The position numbers and the translations under genes were made by a program. From Thermoanaerobaculia bacterium (lineage in GTDB: Bacteria > Acidobacteriota > Thermoanaerobaculia > Multivoradales > J023): DNA of 64,000 nt. Below the pieces are notes generated by a model. The model saw only the letters and a list, made by a program, of their open reading frames with translations, made no database searches and was not told where the DNA came from. Positions 7,596 through 15,152 of this stretch are shown here, in pieces (the first letter of the stretch is position 1; every line of letters starts with the position of its first letter). The DNA lies in assembly GCA_030431255.1 (NCBI GenBank), contig JAUIJL010000016.1:62001-126000 (forward strand), given 5' to 3'.

Positions 7596-9208
7596 GGGCC
7601 GTCCTTTGGGACCAACAGCAAAAGCAGGGCGTCTCTGCCTTCGGGCAAGGCGGTTTTCGACGCCTTGAATTCGATCCGGCGTCGAGGCAGCTCCACGGTG
7701 AAGCTCCACGCCGAAAGATCGTTCGGATTCGAGCCCGGCATTGCGACGGCCCGTCCGCCGGCCGCGGTCATGGCGTCGACTAGGCGTTGCGACATGCCCA
7801 AATAGGTGTCGAAGAAATCGCTCTCACTTGGAACGGCCAGGAGCATCCGCAAGGTGTCGGGGCGCTGGGTGTCGAAAAGTCTGGGGGTCGGATCCTCGGG
7901 TCGTTTCCGTTTGGCCGAAGAAAAAACCCAAGCCAGCTCGGCCACGATGTGCAGCTTCGGCTCGCCGTTTTCGTTCTCAGTGCCCAGTAAGACGCAATCG
8001 AGGACCCGGCGGCGGCGGTCAAAGCCCTCGTGCTCGTCACGGAGGGCGCAGGCGGGTTGGGCCGTGGCCAGCTCGCGGGCGTCGTTCAAGGCCAGGTCGA
8101 GCCAGAGGTCGGGACGTCCGGCGGGTAAGTCCGGCGGGGCCACCAGACGGGTTTCGAGGGCTAGGGAATGGGTCTCGACGGATTGAAAGCACGGCTCGAG
8201 CCAGCCGTCCAGCCAGTCCGTGCGGAGCCGATCGAGCCAGGCGATTTGGGACGCCTCCAGCTCGTCGACGAAAGGGGTGTCCAGGCGTTCGATCAGGCCC
8301 CGGCTCAAGGTTCCCAAGGCTCGGTGAAAATCACAGGCCGGCTGAGGATTCCGTTGTAAGCCGTCGGCCAGGGTGCCGGCCCGCTGGGGTCGGGCCTCGT
8401 GGTGGAAGGCCGGATCGATCCGCGTCGATGGGGACGGCAAACCGTTTTCGAGAAGGGTTTTCAACGCCTCTGCGCTCTGTGAGCAAGTCGTGGTCAGCTC
8501 CCCGTCGTCGCTCGGCCAAGGGCCGGGCAGCTCCGCCAAAGCCCGGTGGGCGGCTTGCCGGCGTCCGAGCTCGGTCGACCCGGCGAGGCGGGTCACCCTG
8601 GAACACCATTTCAGGCGATCGGCCCTCACATCCTGGAGCCGCCGCTGTTCGATCGCGGCTTGCCACGTCTCCAGCCCCACCACGGCGAGAAGCTGAACCG
8701 CGAGAGCCGTCGCGACGCCGATCCAGGGACCTCTTGTTCCGATCCGAATCAGGTGCCGGTCGAAAGGCCCGAGCCGTCGACGGCCGAGCCGGGGCAAGAG
8801 GCCGCCGGCGGCCGCGAGCATGGCGAAGGCGCCGGCCGATAGGGCCTCGCCCATGGCTGGAGGCCCCCACACTAGACCGGCGGCGATCCCGAGGCTGATG
8901 AAGGTCACCGCCAGGCTCCACAGGCGAGGAAAGAGCGGCCCGGGTCTAAGTCGGCCGGCTCGAGCCACCAGGGCGCCGAGGATCGCGGCCGTGAGCGCGA
9001 GGATCAGGTCTACGGGCGGCTCCGGTCGCCAGCTCGGCTGGTATCGCAAGACGATGAGCAAGATCACGGCGGTGATCATCGAGCCCCGCGACAAAAGTGT
9101 CGCGGGCAGCGCCCACGTGCCCGGATGCCAAGGCGCCACGCCCCCCAGAGGATCGCGCAGCTCCCTAGGCCACGGTGGTAACGGATCGAGCTCGTGATCG
9201 TTTTTCAC
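7592..9208 (-). CDS. Polytopic membrane protein with large soluble C-terminal domain
   Basis: About 538 residues from the GTG at 9208; an alternative in-frame ATC/GTG region up to 9277 would add 23 residues and overlap the divergent CHAT transcript leader. Five hydrophobic segments are seen at about 44-56, 66-84, 96-113, 122-140 and 161-180. The remaining ~355 residues are soluble, with a helical region (Cys/Trp/Arg-rich) and a final alpha/beta part around 430-535 (strands DALLLLLVPK at the very end). No known family recognised. It is the first gene of the GTPase/vWA/caspase operon and overlaps the GTPase gene by 4 bp, so it is probably the membrane sensor or membrane target. Start codon is uncertain. 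Confidence 0.85.
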   Translation of the reverse strand: MKNDHELDPLPPWPRELRDPLGGVAPWHPGTWALPATLLSRGSMITAVILLIVLRYQPSWRPEPPVDLILALTAAILGALVARAGRLRPGPLFPRLWSLAVTFISLGIAAGLVWGPPAMGEALSAGAFAMLAAAGGLLPRLGRRRLGPFDRHLIRIGTRGPWIGVATALAVQLLAVVGLETWQAAIEQRRLQDVRADRLKWCSRVTRLAGSTELGRRQAAHRALAELPGPWPSDDGELTTTCSQSAEALKTLLENGLPSPSTRIDPAFHHEARPQRAGTLADGLQRNPQPACDFHRALGTLSRGLIERLDTPFVDELEASQIAWLDRLRTDWLDGWLEPCFQSVETHSLALETRLVAPPDLPAGRPDLWLDLALNDARELATAQPACALRDEHEGFDRRRRVLDCVLLGTENENGEPKLHIVAELAWVFSSAKRKRPEDPTPRLFDTQRPDTLRMLLAVPSESDFFDTYLGMSQRLVDAMTAAGGRAVAMPGSNPNDLSAWSFTVELPRRRIEFKASKTALPEGRDALLLLLVPKDGP

Positions 9209-9351
9209 AGACTGCCTAGACACGGTGCCGATGATTTCGGGTGAGCAGGCGGCATAGAGCGGATGTCGCACGCTCACCTGAACAAGGTCGGCGTCTTCGT
9301 GTCTATGGGGGCGGCAGACTTCCGCACAGGCTGTTATTCGAGGGGTTGTCC

Positions 9352-12270
9352 ATGTTGATCGTCGTGCTTTTGGGGTTGATTTGGCTTTTGTTGTACACCG
9401 GTCTCTACGGCATTTTCGGATCCTGGCTGGTCCGACTTACCTCGGGATTGAGCCCGACAGCGTTGGGCGTCGTGGGGCTCATTGCGGTGAGCTGTGCTTC
9501 CCCGGCGGAAGCCTGCCAGCTCGACCCCTCCGTTTCGGCGCTCCAGCCTCAGTGTGAAACAGGAGAAATCTCGGCAGAGGCCTGCGCTTGGTATCCGTTC
9601 TTAGAAGCCATCGCCGAAGGCAGGACCGACGATGCCCGACGAGAGCTGGTTACCGTGGTCGGTCTGTCCGAGGAAGGAGCCGACCGAGTGGTCGACGTTT
9701 TCGAGGTGCTCCAGTTGTTTTGGAACGCTCCAGACTGTGAGGACGAGGATTTTTTGCGTCAATTCGGACAGTCTATGAAAGGTCTTCCGAAGATTTCCGA
9801 AGGACCGCTGGGAGCCCTCACCCTGTGGAATCTCTTGGCCTTTGATGCCGAGGTCATGGCGGGAATTGAGGCGACGCACCAGCACATTCCAGATGTTCCG
9901 GTCCTCTTGAAGGGTCTCCACGGTTTGAGAGAGTTGCTGGATCAAGCCGGGGTGTTGGAAGAGTTGCGCCGTCATTTCCCTACAGAGCTTGATCTTGTTG
10001 GATTGGGCAGGTTTCAAGAGTCGAGCGGCGATGAGGCAGGGCGGTTCGCTCCAGTAATTCGGCAAGTCGATGAGGTTTTTCGAGTATCGAACCAGGAATC
10101 CATAGAAGGCGTTCGATCGGCAGTCGATAAGCTGGCCGGCACGTTCCCAGATCCGCTGGAGCAAGGTGTAGTGTGGTCGAGAAGTGCCGCAAACTTCCTA
10201 AGCTTGATGCGAGTCGAAGATGCGCTCCTCTGTTTTGAGAAGGCTGAAGCTGTTCTCAATACCGAAAACAGCATCTTTGGGAAAATGTTGATTCAGCTGG
10301 GCCGTCACTTTCAGATAGGAGCCCTGGAGTTTCTGAGTGCTCAGGAATCAGCTGACGCTGTAAGGCATCGGAGCTTCGAGGTGGATCTTCCATTACCCAT
10401 CGGAGGCGATTTGAGCATCGATTCGCTCCCTAGGATCACCGAAAATCTGGGTTCGCTGGTTGACGACCTGTCTTCTGCGGATTCCTTTCCCAATATGGAC
10501 GTCTTCTTGGAAGTAGGGGAAGTGTTTCTATCGCCTCTGAACATCAGCGAACAGGACCATGTCGGCGCCTCCGACCAGAAATTCTTCGAGGTGTTAAATC
10601 AGACTCTCAGCGGGCAAGATAAGGCTGCATTTAGAGAGCTCAAAGAGCAATTCGATTCGTCGCCGCACTATCTTCAGGTCTTCAAGGGATTGCTGATTGG
10701 TTTTCCAAAGCTGAAGCAAAAGGATTATTTAGGCTATTTGGATACCCTCGATCCGGTCCTTTCGCTGATGGAGCGACAGCTCGGCGCCCAACGAGTTTCC
10801 TCGCTCAATCGATCATTTTTTGGTCGTACTGGCCAGCTTCCATTCTCCATAGCTGCTTCGGTGGCTGCCTGGGCAGATGAGGTTGAGCGTTCCTTTCGCT
10901 ATTCGGAGCGCGGGCGGTCCTTTTCGATGAGGCGATCCCTTGGGAAACCTCCGAAACAAGCGGAGTCGTTCGCGATTTCGGATCCGGAGCGTCTGATCGA
11001 GGCGGAAATAGTTGCGAAAAAGAAGAACGGCTCCCTTGGCGGATTTGAAGATTTATATCGGGATTTTAGATCGGAGCGTCTGAAAAGGCAGCTTCGAGCT
11101 GCCTCTCCGGAAAGCCCCGACGTGGATCCGATCCCTTCGATCCAAGAGCTACAAGAGAGTCTAAAGCCGGATGAGACTTTGATCTCTGTCTATCTCGCTT
11201 CCGAAGAAAGTTTGGCCTGGATGATTTCCCGTAAGGACATCCAGATGAAAAGGAGGCAATGGCCGGATCAGGCGAGCGAGACCATTTCTTGTTTGGCTCG
11301 CTCCTTACGGTGGAATGAAGTTTCTGAGGGGATTCGAGATGCCGTGATCGCCCGAGGATTCGAGCTTCTGACCCCATGTTCCGAAGAGGACATCTCGACA
11401 GCTCCGAGCCGGGCCCTCTATGAGATGGCTCTTGAGGAGATCGCATCCAGCTTGCCGGCGGGCGGTCGGCTGATTTTCGTACCCCATGGCCCGTTGCACG
11501 CGGTTCCGTTCGCGGCTCTCCAAGCCGCGGACGGACGTCGGTTGATCGACGACTTCGAGATTTCGGTGGTGCCCAGCGCCGACGCGTTTTTTAGGTTGCG
11601 AACCCGCCCCGCCGAAAAAGTGTCCGAAGAGCCTTCCGTTAAACCACTGGTGCTCGGGGGACCGATCACCCACCTTTCGCCCCTGCCCGCGGCGAAGAAC
11701 GAAGCCCGGGTCGCCGCCGGTCTTCTGGGGGTGACACCGCGCTTATGCTCCCAAGCCACGGAGGCGTCCCTTTACGAGAGGGCATCCCGAGCGAGTCTCC
11801 TACACATTGCCGCCCACGGCGTTTACGAGCGCGACGCCCCCTTGTTCAGCCGCATTCAGCTGACCCCGGGCGGCGGAGAGGACGGCTTTCTGCACGTCTA
11901 CGAGATCTGGGATCGGCTCGACCTGAGCCGCTCCGGCTTGGTGGTTCTCTCGGCCTGTGACACCGCGGCCGGTGAGCCCACTGGCGGCGACGACATCGTG
12001 GGCCTGACCCAGGCTTTCCTGGTCGCCGGAGCGCCAGCGGTAATCTCCACTCTTTGGCCCGTGGACGACCGGGCGTCGGCCCTTTTGATGGAGGCCTTTT
12101 ATCGTCGCTTCCTGAGCGGTGAGTCGGCGGGCGCGGCCCTGCGTGGAGCCCAGTTGGAGCTGCAAAGCCAAAGCGAGTATGCGGCGCCCTACTTTTGGGC
12201 CGGATATCAGCTCGTCGGCGATCCCGAGACCCGCTGGCCGACGGTTCAAGTCGACGAGGAGACCCACTGA
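9352..12270 (+). CDS. CHAT-domain protease-like protein with N-terminal membrane anchor
   Basis: 972 residues. A membrane segment at 1-22 (MLIVVLLGLIWLLLY) and a second hydrophobic stretch at about 34-55 ending in AVSCASPAEAC could be two TM helices or an unusual lipoprotein signal. The middle (60-560) is helical with no clear repeats. The C-terminal ~400 residues form a CHAT domain with catalytic His822 (LLHIAAHGVY) and Cys869 (VVLSACDTA), plus the typical GxxALxxAFLVAGAPAVISTLW-type helix and strand. I start at ATG 9352, preceded by GAGGGG; an in-frame upstream start at 9241 is less likely because it lacks a good ribosome site and crowds the divergent gene. CHAT proteins are caspase relatives (separase fold) that cut protein partners. 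Its stop overlaps the start of the beta-propeller gene (TGATG), so the two products probably work together. The first two kilobases look poorer in GC than the flanks by eye. Confidence 0.9.
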   Translation: MLIVVLLGLIWLLLYTGLYGIFGSWLVRLTSGLSPTALGVVGLIAVSCASPAEACQLDPSVSALQPQCETGEISAEACAWYPFLEAIAEGRTDDARRELVTVVGLSEEGADRVVDVFEVLQLFWNAPDCEDEDFLRQFGQSMKGLPKISEGPLGALTLWNLLAFDAEVMAGIEATHQHIPDVPVLLKGLHGLRELLDQAGVLEELRRHFPTELDLVGLGRFQESSGDEAGRFAPVIRQVDEVFRVSNQESIEGVRSAVDKLAGTFPDPLEQGVVWSRSAANFLSLMRVEDALLCFEKAEAVLNTENSIFGKMLIQLGRHFQIGALEFLSAQESADAVRHRSFEVDLPLPIGGDLSIDSLPRITENLGSLVDDLSSADSFPNMDVFLEVGEVFLSPLNISEQDHVGASDQKFFEVLNQTLSGQDKAAFRELKEQFDSSPHYLQVFKGLLIGFPKLKQKDYLGYLDTLDPVLSLMERQLGAQRVSSLNRSFFGRTGQLPFSIAASVAAWADEVERSFRYSERGRSFSMRRSLGKPPKQAESFAISDPERLIEAEIVAKKKNGSLGGFEDLYRDFRSERLKRQLRAASPESPDVDPIPSIQELQESLKPDETLISVYLASEESLAWMISRKDIQMKRRQWPDQASETISCLARSLRWNEVSEGIRDAVIARGFELLTPCSEEDISTAPSRALYEMALEEIASSLPAGGRLIFVPHGPLHAVPFAALQAADGRRLIDDFEISVVPSADAFFRLRTRPAEKVSEEPSVKPLVLGGPITHLSPLPAAKNEARVAAGLLGVTPRLCSQATEASLYERASRASLLHIAAHGVYERDAPLFSRIQLTPGGGEDGFLHVYEIWDRLDLSRSGLVVLSACDTAAGEPTGGDDIVGLTQAFLVAGAPAVISTLWPVDDRASALLMEAFYRRFLSGESAGAALRGAQLELQSQSEYAAPYFWAGYQLVGDPETRWPTVQVDEETH

Positions 12271-14387
12271 TGGACGCCCGTGCTCGGCTCTTGATCCGGG
12301 CGTGGAGCTCCACGATTTGCGCATTTTTCTTGTGCTGCTTGCCGCTGTCGGCCCAGCCCTTCCAAGACGGCGAGGTGCTCGCCGGCTTGCCCGGCGGCAC
12401 CGTGGCGCGTTTCGGTCCCACGGGCACCCCAAACGGTCGTTTGTGGGTGCCGTCGGGCGGGCAGATCACCGGCATGTGTTTCGACGCCCAAAACCGGCTC
12501 TACGTAACGGATTTCACGGCCAAGTCCGTGGCCCTCTACAACCCGCGGGGCGAGCTCTTGGAGGCCGAGTGGGCGAGCGGATTCGGCGGTAACCCCGAAT
12601 CTTGTGTGGTCGATCGCGAAGGTCATGTGTTTGTCGGCACGGTGGAGCCGGCCAACAGTATCTACAAATTCGACCCGAGTGGCCGACTGCTCAAGATCTT
12701 CCACCCCCGGCCCGTCGGCGGGAGAGGTATGGATTGGATCGACCTGGCGTCGGATCAATGCACCATGTTCTACACCTCCGAAGGCTCCCAAATCGGCCAA
12801 TACGACGTGTGCTCCGAGCTCCAGCGAGGGGTCTTCGCCCGGCTGTCCGGCGAATGTTACGCCTTGAGGGTCCGGTCCAACGGTGAGGTGATGGTGGCGT
12901 GCGGCGAAAGGGTGTTTCGGCTGTCCGCGAACGGAAGGCTGCTCCAGACCTACGACATGCCCGGGGAGAAGCTCTTCGCCCTCAATCTCGATCGCGATGG
13001 TCGCACGTTCTGGACCGGGGGCATCAACTCCGCCAACGTCTATCGCATCGACATCGCGTCCGGAAAGGGTACCGAGGCGGCTCATTTCAACGCCGCCGGC
13101 GTGAAGCCGAAACAAGAAAAGCGTCGCAATCGACGGAATCGGCGACACCCTAATGGTCTTCTCGATGCCCTTTTACAAGCGGGAGAGGTTTTTCGGGAGG
13201 TCGTCGAGGCCTATTCCGGGGGCGAGCGCATGGGAGGTCTTGCGGTCTACGGTGAGATTTTGGCGGCACTGCCGAAAAATCGGGAGCAGGGCATCGGCTC
13301 CGCGAAGCCTCCTGAGGACATCCCCGGGAACACCTTGGACCCATGGCTGCCGCCGCCGTCGTCTGTGGTGGAGCTCGAAGACGAAGACGCCGACGAGGAC
13401 GGTGGAGCCTCGGCTTCGGTGGATCTCGAGCCGGAGCCGGGCTTTTCGAGTGGCATTGAGCCCGATTCCATGCCCGAAGCCGAGGACCGAGCTTCCCAAG
13501 AGCCCACCGCCGCGGAGCTACCGCCGCCTTCGGTCGAGCCGCCTCCTCCGGTGCTCAAGCCCCCGCCTCTGCCGGACGGCGTCCTGAGCCTGGGCGCTGG
13601 ATCTTTGAGCTCGGAGGAGCTGGAGCTCGGCGGAGAGCAGGTCGGCGAATCGGAGCTTCGGCTTTCCGACCTCAGGGTCCGAGGCGCGGGGCGCCTAAAA
13701 GTGTCTTCCGATCTGAAGGCGAAGCGAGTCGCGTTGGAGATCGAGCATCGAGGACGGTGGTATTCGCTCCGAGATGAACCCGTCGCTCTCGACGTTTCCG
13801 CATCGGAAATCGGGCCTTGGAAGATTCGCGCTCGAGCCGCGGAGTGTGCGCCCGCGTTTGCCGACAGAGTATCTATTTTTGTGGAGTCGGAGGTGCCCGC
13901 GCCGGCGGTGGGCCGGATCGTGATTCCATTGGAGCTGAGGATCCTGCCGGATCCCTGGTGGCATTGTTGGTGGCCCTTGCTCGCGGCGGCTGGATCGTTG
14001 ATCTTCGGGGGATTCTTGCTCTACGGCTTCGTGTCGCCGTCCCGTTTCAGCCCACGGGCGGGTTTGGTGCTATCACCGGAGGAAGATCTTTCGGAAGGTT
14101 TTTTCTACGCCTTTCGGGGGCAAAAGGGCTCCCGTAGCGGCTTCTATCGCGCTGCCCGGCTTTATTTGCACGAAGATTTTCGCTTCAGCACGAAATCCGC
14201 CGGAGCATGGCTGCGCTTGCGGGCCGACGGCCGTCGGGTCCGCATGAAAGCGATCGGTGGGTCTCTCTGGCGCCGCGCGGCCGACGGTGAGTGGGAGGCG
14301 GCCGGTGAGGCCGAGGTGCTCCTACGCCCCGGAACCTGCTATCGGAATGAAATGTCGACCGCCTTTTTCGAGCTTCGTCAGAGCTAG
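12270..14387 (+). CDS. Secreted/membrane protein with NHL-like beta-propeller, Pro/Glu linker and one TM helix
   Basis: 705 residues. Signal peptide at 1-32 (cleavage near LSAQP). Residues about 35-290 are a six-bladed-propeller-like repeat region of the SMP-30/NHL type (recurring pattern such as GMCFDAQNRLYVTDF, SCVVDREGHVFVGT, ALNLDRDGRTFWTGG). Then a basic patch, a helical part, a long Pro/Glu/Ser-rich linker (about 365-430), a beta-rich ectodomain, a TM helix at about 565-588 and a C-terminal beta-rich cytosolic domain of ~115 residues that is FHA-like in strand spacing but lacks the FHA signature residues. The 1-bp overlap TGATG with the CHAT gene implies coupled translation. A sensor that reads an outside ligand through the propeller and signals inward to the CHAT protein is a reasonable model (inference). 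Confidence 0.88.
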   Translation: MDARARLLIRAWSSTICAFFLCCLPLSAQPFQDGEVLAGLPGGTVARFGPTGTPNGRLWVPSGGQITGMCFDAQNRLYVTDFTAKSVALYNPRGELLEAEWASGFGGNPESCVVDREGHVFVGTVEPANSIYKFDPSGRLLKIFHPRPVGGRGMDWIDLASDQCTMFYTSEGSQIGQYDVCSELQRGVFARLSGECYALRVRSNGEVMVACGERVFRLSANGRLLQTYDMPGEKLFALNLDRDGRTFWTGGINSANVYRIDIASGKGTEAAHFNAAGVKPKQEKRRNRRNRRHPNGLLDALLQAGEVFREVVEAYSGGERMGGLAVYGEILAALPKNREQGIGSAKPPEDIPGNTLDPWLPPPSSVVELEDEDADEDGGASASVDLEPEPGFSSGIEPDSMPEAEDRASQEPTAAELPPPSVEPPPPVLKPPPLPDGVLSLGAGSLSSEELELGGEQVGESELRLSDLRVRGAGRLKVSSDLKAKRVALEIEHRGRWYSLRDEPVALDVSASEIGPWKIRARAAECAPAFADRVSIFVESEVPAPAVGRIVIPLELRILPDPWWHCWWPLLAAAGSLIFGGFLLYGFVSPSRFSPRAGLVLSPEEDLSEGFFYAFRGQKGSRSGFYRAARLYLHEDFRFSTKSAGAWLRLRADGRRVRMKAIGGSLWRRAADGEWEAAGEAEVLLRPGTCYRNEMSTAFFELRQS

Positions 14388-14518
14388 CCCGGGTCGGTGG
14401 ACCTGCTCCATGCAAAGCCACTGAACAAAGAGGCCGCTTTGGTGTCTTTTGACCACCGAACGCCGAGAGCTGGGACTCGCGGCGGCAAGAGATGTGTGCT
14501 CAGAATCAAGGAGCCGTT

Positions 14519-14992
14519 ATGCAATGTGAGCTGTGTGGAAAAGAAATTTCAAGAGCGTCGGTCTTTTATCAGGATGACGTCAAATTCTGCAGTAGATGCT
14601 TTGAAAGCGAAGGCGCGAATCGGCTCGTGGCTCAGCGACAAGGCCAGGCCGTTGAGTCGACTTCACCTGCTGAGATCTCACGGAGCTCGCCGACTCCCGC
14701 GCTGCCCGAGACCACGGATGCCGGCCAGAACCTCAACGCGCTCACCACCTACGCCCAGATCCTTTCGGGTCTGGGTTGGGCTACAATGATTGTGACCGCC
14801 TTTTTTGTGCTCGGGACTCCAAATGCCAACAAGATGATGGCCCTGGGGTTCGGCCTCTACGGTGTGTTCATGGGATTCTCGTTGGTGGTGGCGGGCCAAG
14901 CCGTCCAGTGCTTTCTCGCCATCGAGGCCAACACGCGGAAAACGGCCGTGGTGCTGAACCGAATCCTAGAAGGGCGAGGCGAGCTGGATTAG
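14519..14992 (+). CDS. Small zinc-ribbon membrane protein
   Basis: 157 residues. N-terminal zinc ribbon made of two CxxC knuckles (CELC at 3-6 and CSRC at about 23-26), then a polar Ser/Thr/Pro linker, then two membrane helices (about 82-101, LSGLGWATMIVTAFFVLG; about 107-135, MMALGFGLYGVFMGFSLVV) and a short cytosolic helix. Start ATG 14519 is placed 6 bp after AAGGAG; a GTG 27 bp upstream is possible but has no ribosome site. Similar ribbon-plus-TM proteins are common in bacteria and mostly uncharacterised. It follows the propeller gene by 131 bp, so it may have its own promoter. Confidence 0.85.
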   Translation: MQCELCGKEISRASVFYQDDVKFCSRCFESEGANRLVAQRQGQAVESTSPAEISRSSPTPALPETTDAGQNLNALTTYAQILSGLGWATMIVTAFFVLGTPNANKMMALGFGLYGVFMGFSLVVAGQAVQCFLAIEANTRKTAVVLNRILEGRGELD

Positions 14993-15152
14993 TCGTGCCG
15001 CCGGCTCGGCTCAGGGTTCCGGTGCAGAGCGATCCAAAAGTGTTTTGGTTTGCATGCTGTTGCCGGTGCCCACGTCCGACGGCTCGGGACCCAAGTCGAA
15101 AAAGGACAAAGCTCTGCTCCAGAAGTTGGAAGCCCTGTGAATCTTAGGGAGA

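Noticed and set aside
7741-8898. 385-residue plus-strand frame inside the membrane-protein gene
   Set aside because: Arg/Pro/Gly-rich antisense translation without a ribosome site; the minus-strand gene has membrane helices and a coupled downstream gene.
9241-9351. In-frame upstream start for the first CHAT gene
   Set aside because: The added 37 residues are Arg-rich and precede a clear membrane anchor; ATG 9352 has a GAGGGG ribosome site and leaves a sensible gap to the divergent gene.
15034-15048. CCAAAA-GTG-TTTTGG inverted repeat between convergent genes as a terminator
   Set aside because: The stem is AT-only at its base with no T-run after it; too weak to call a terminator.
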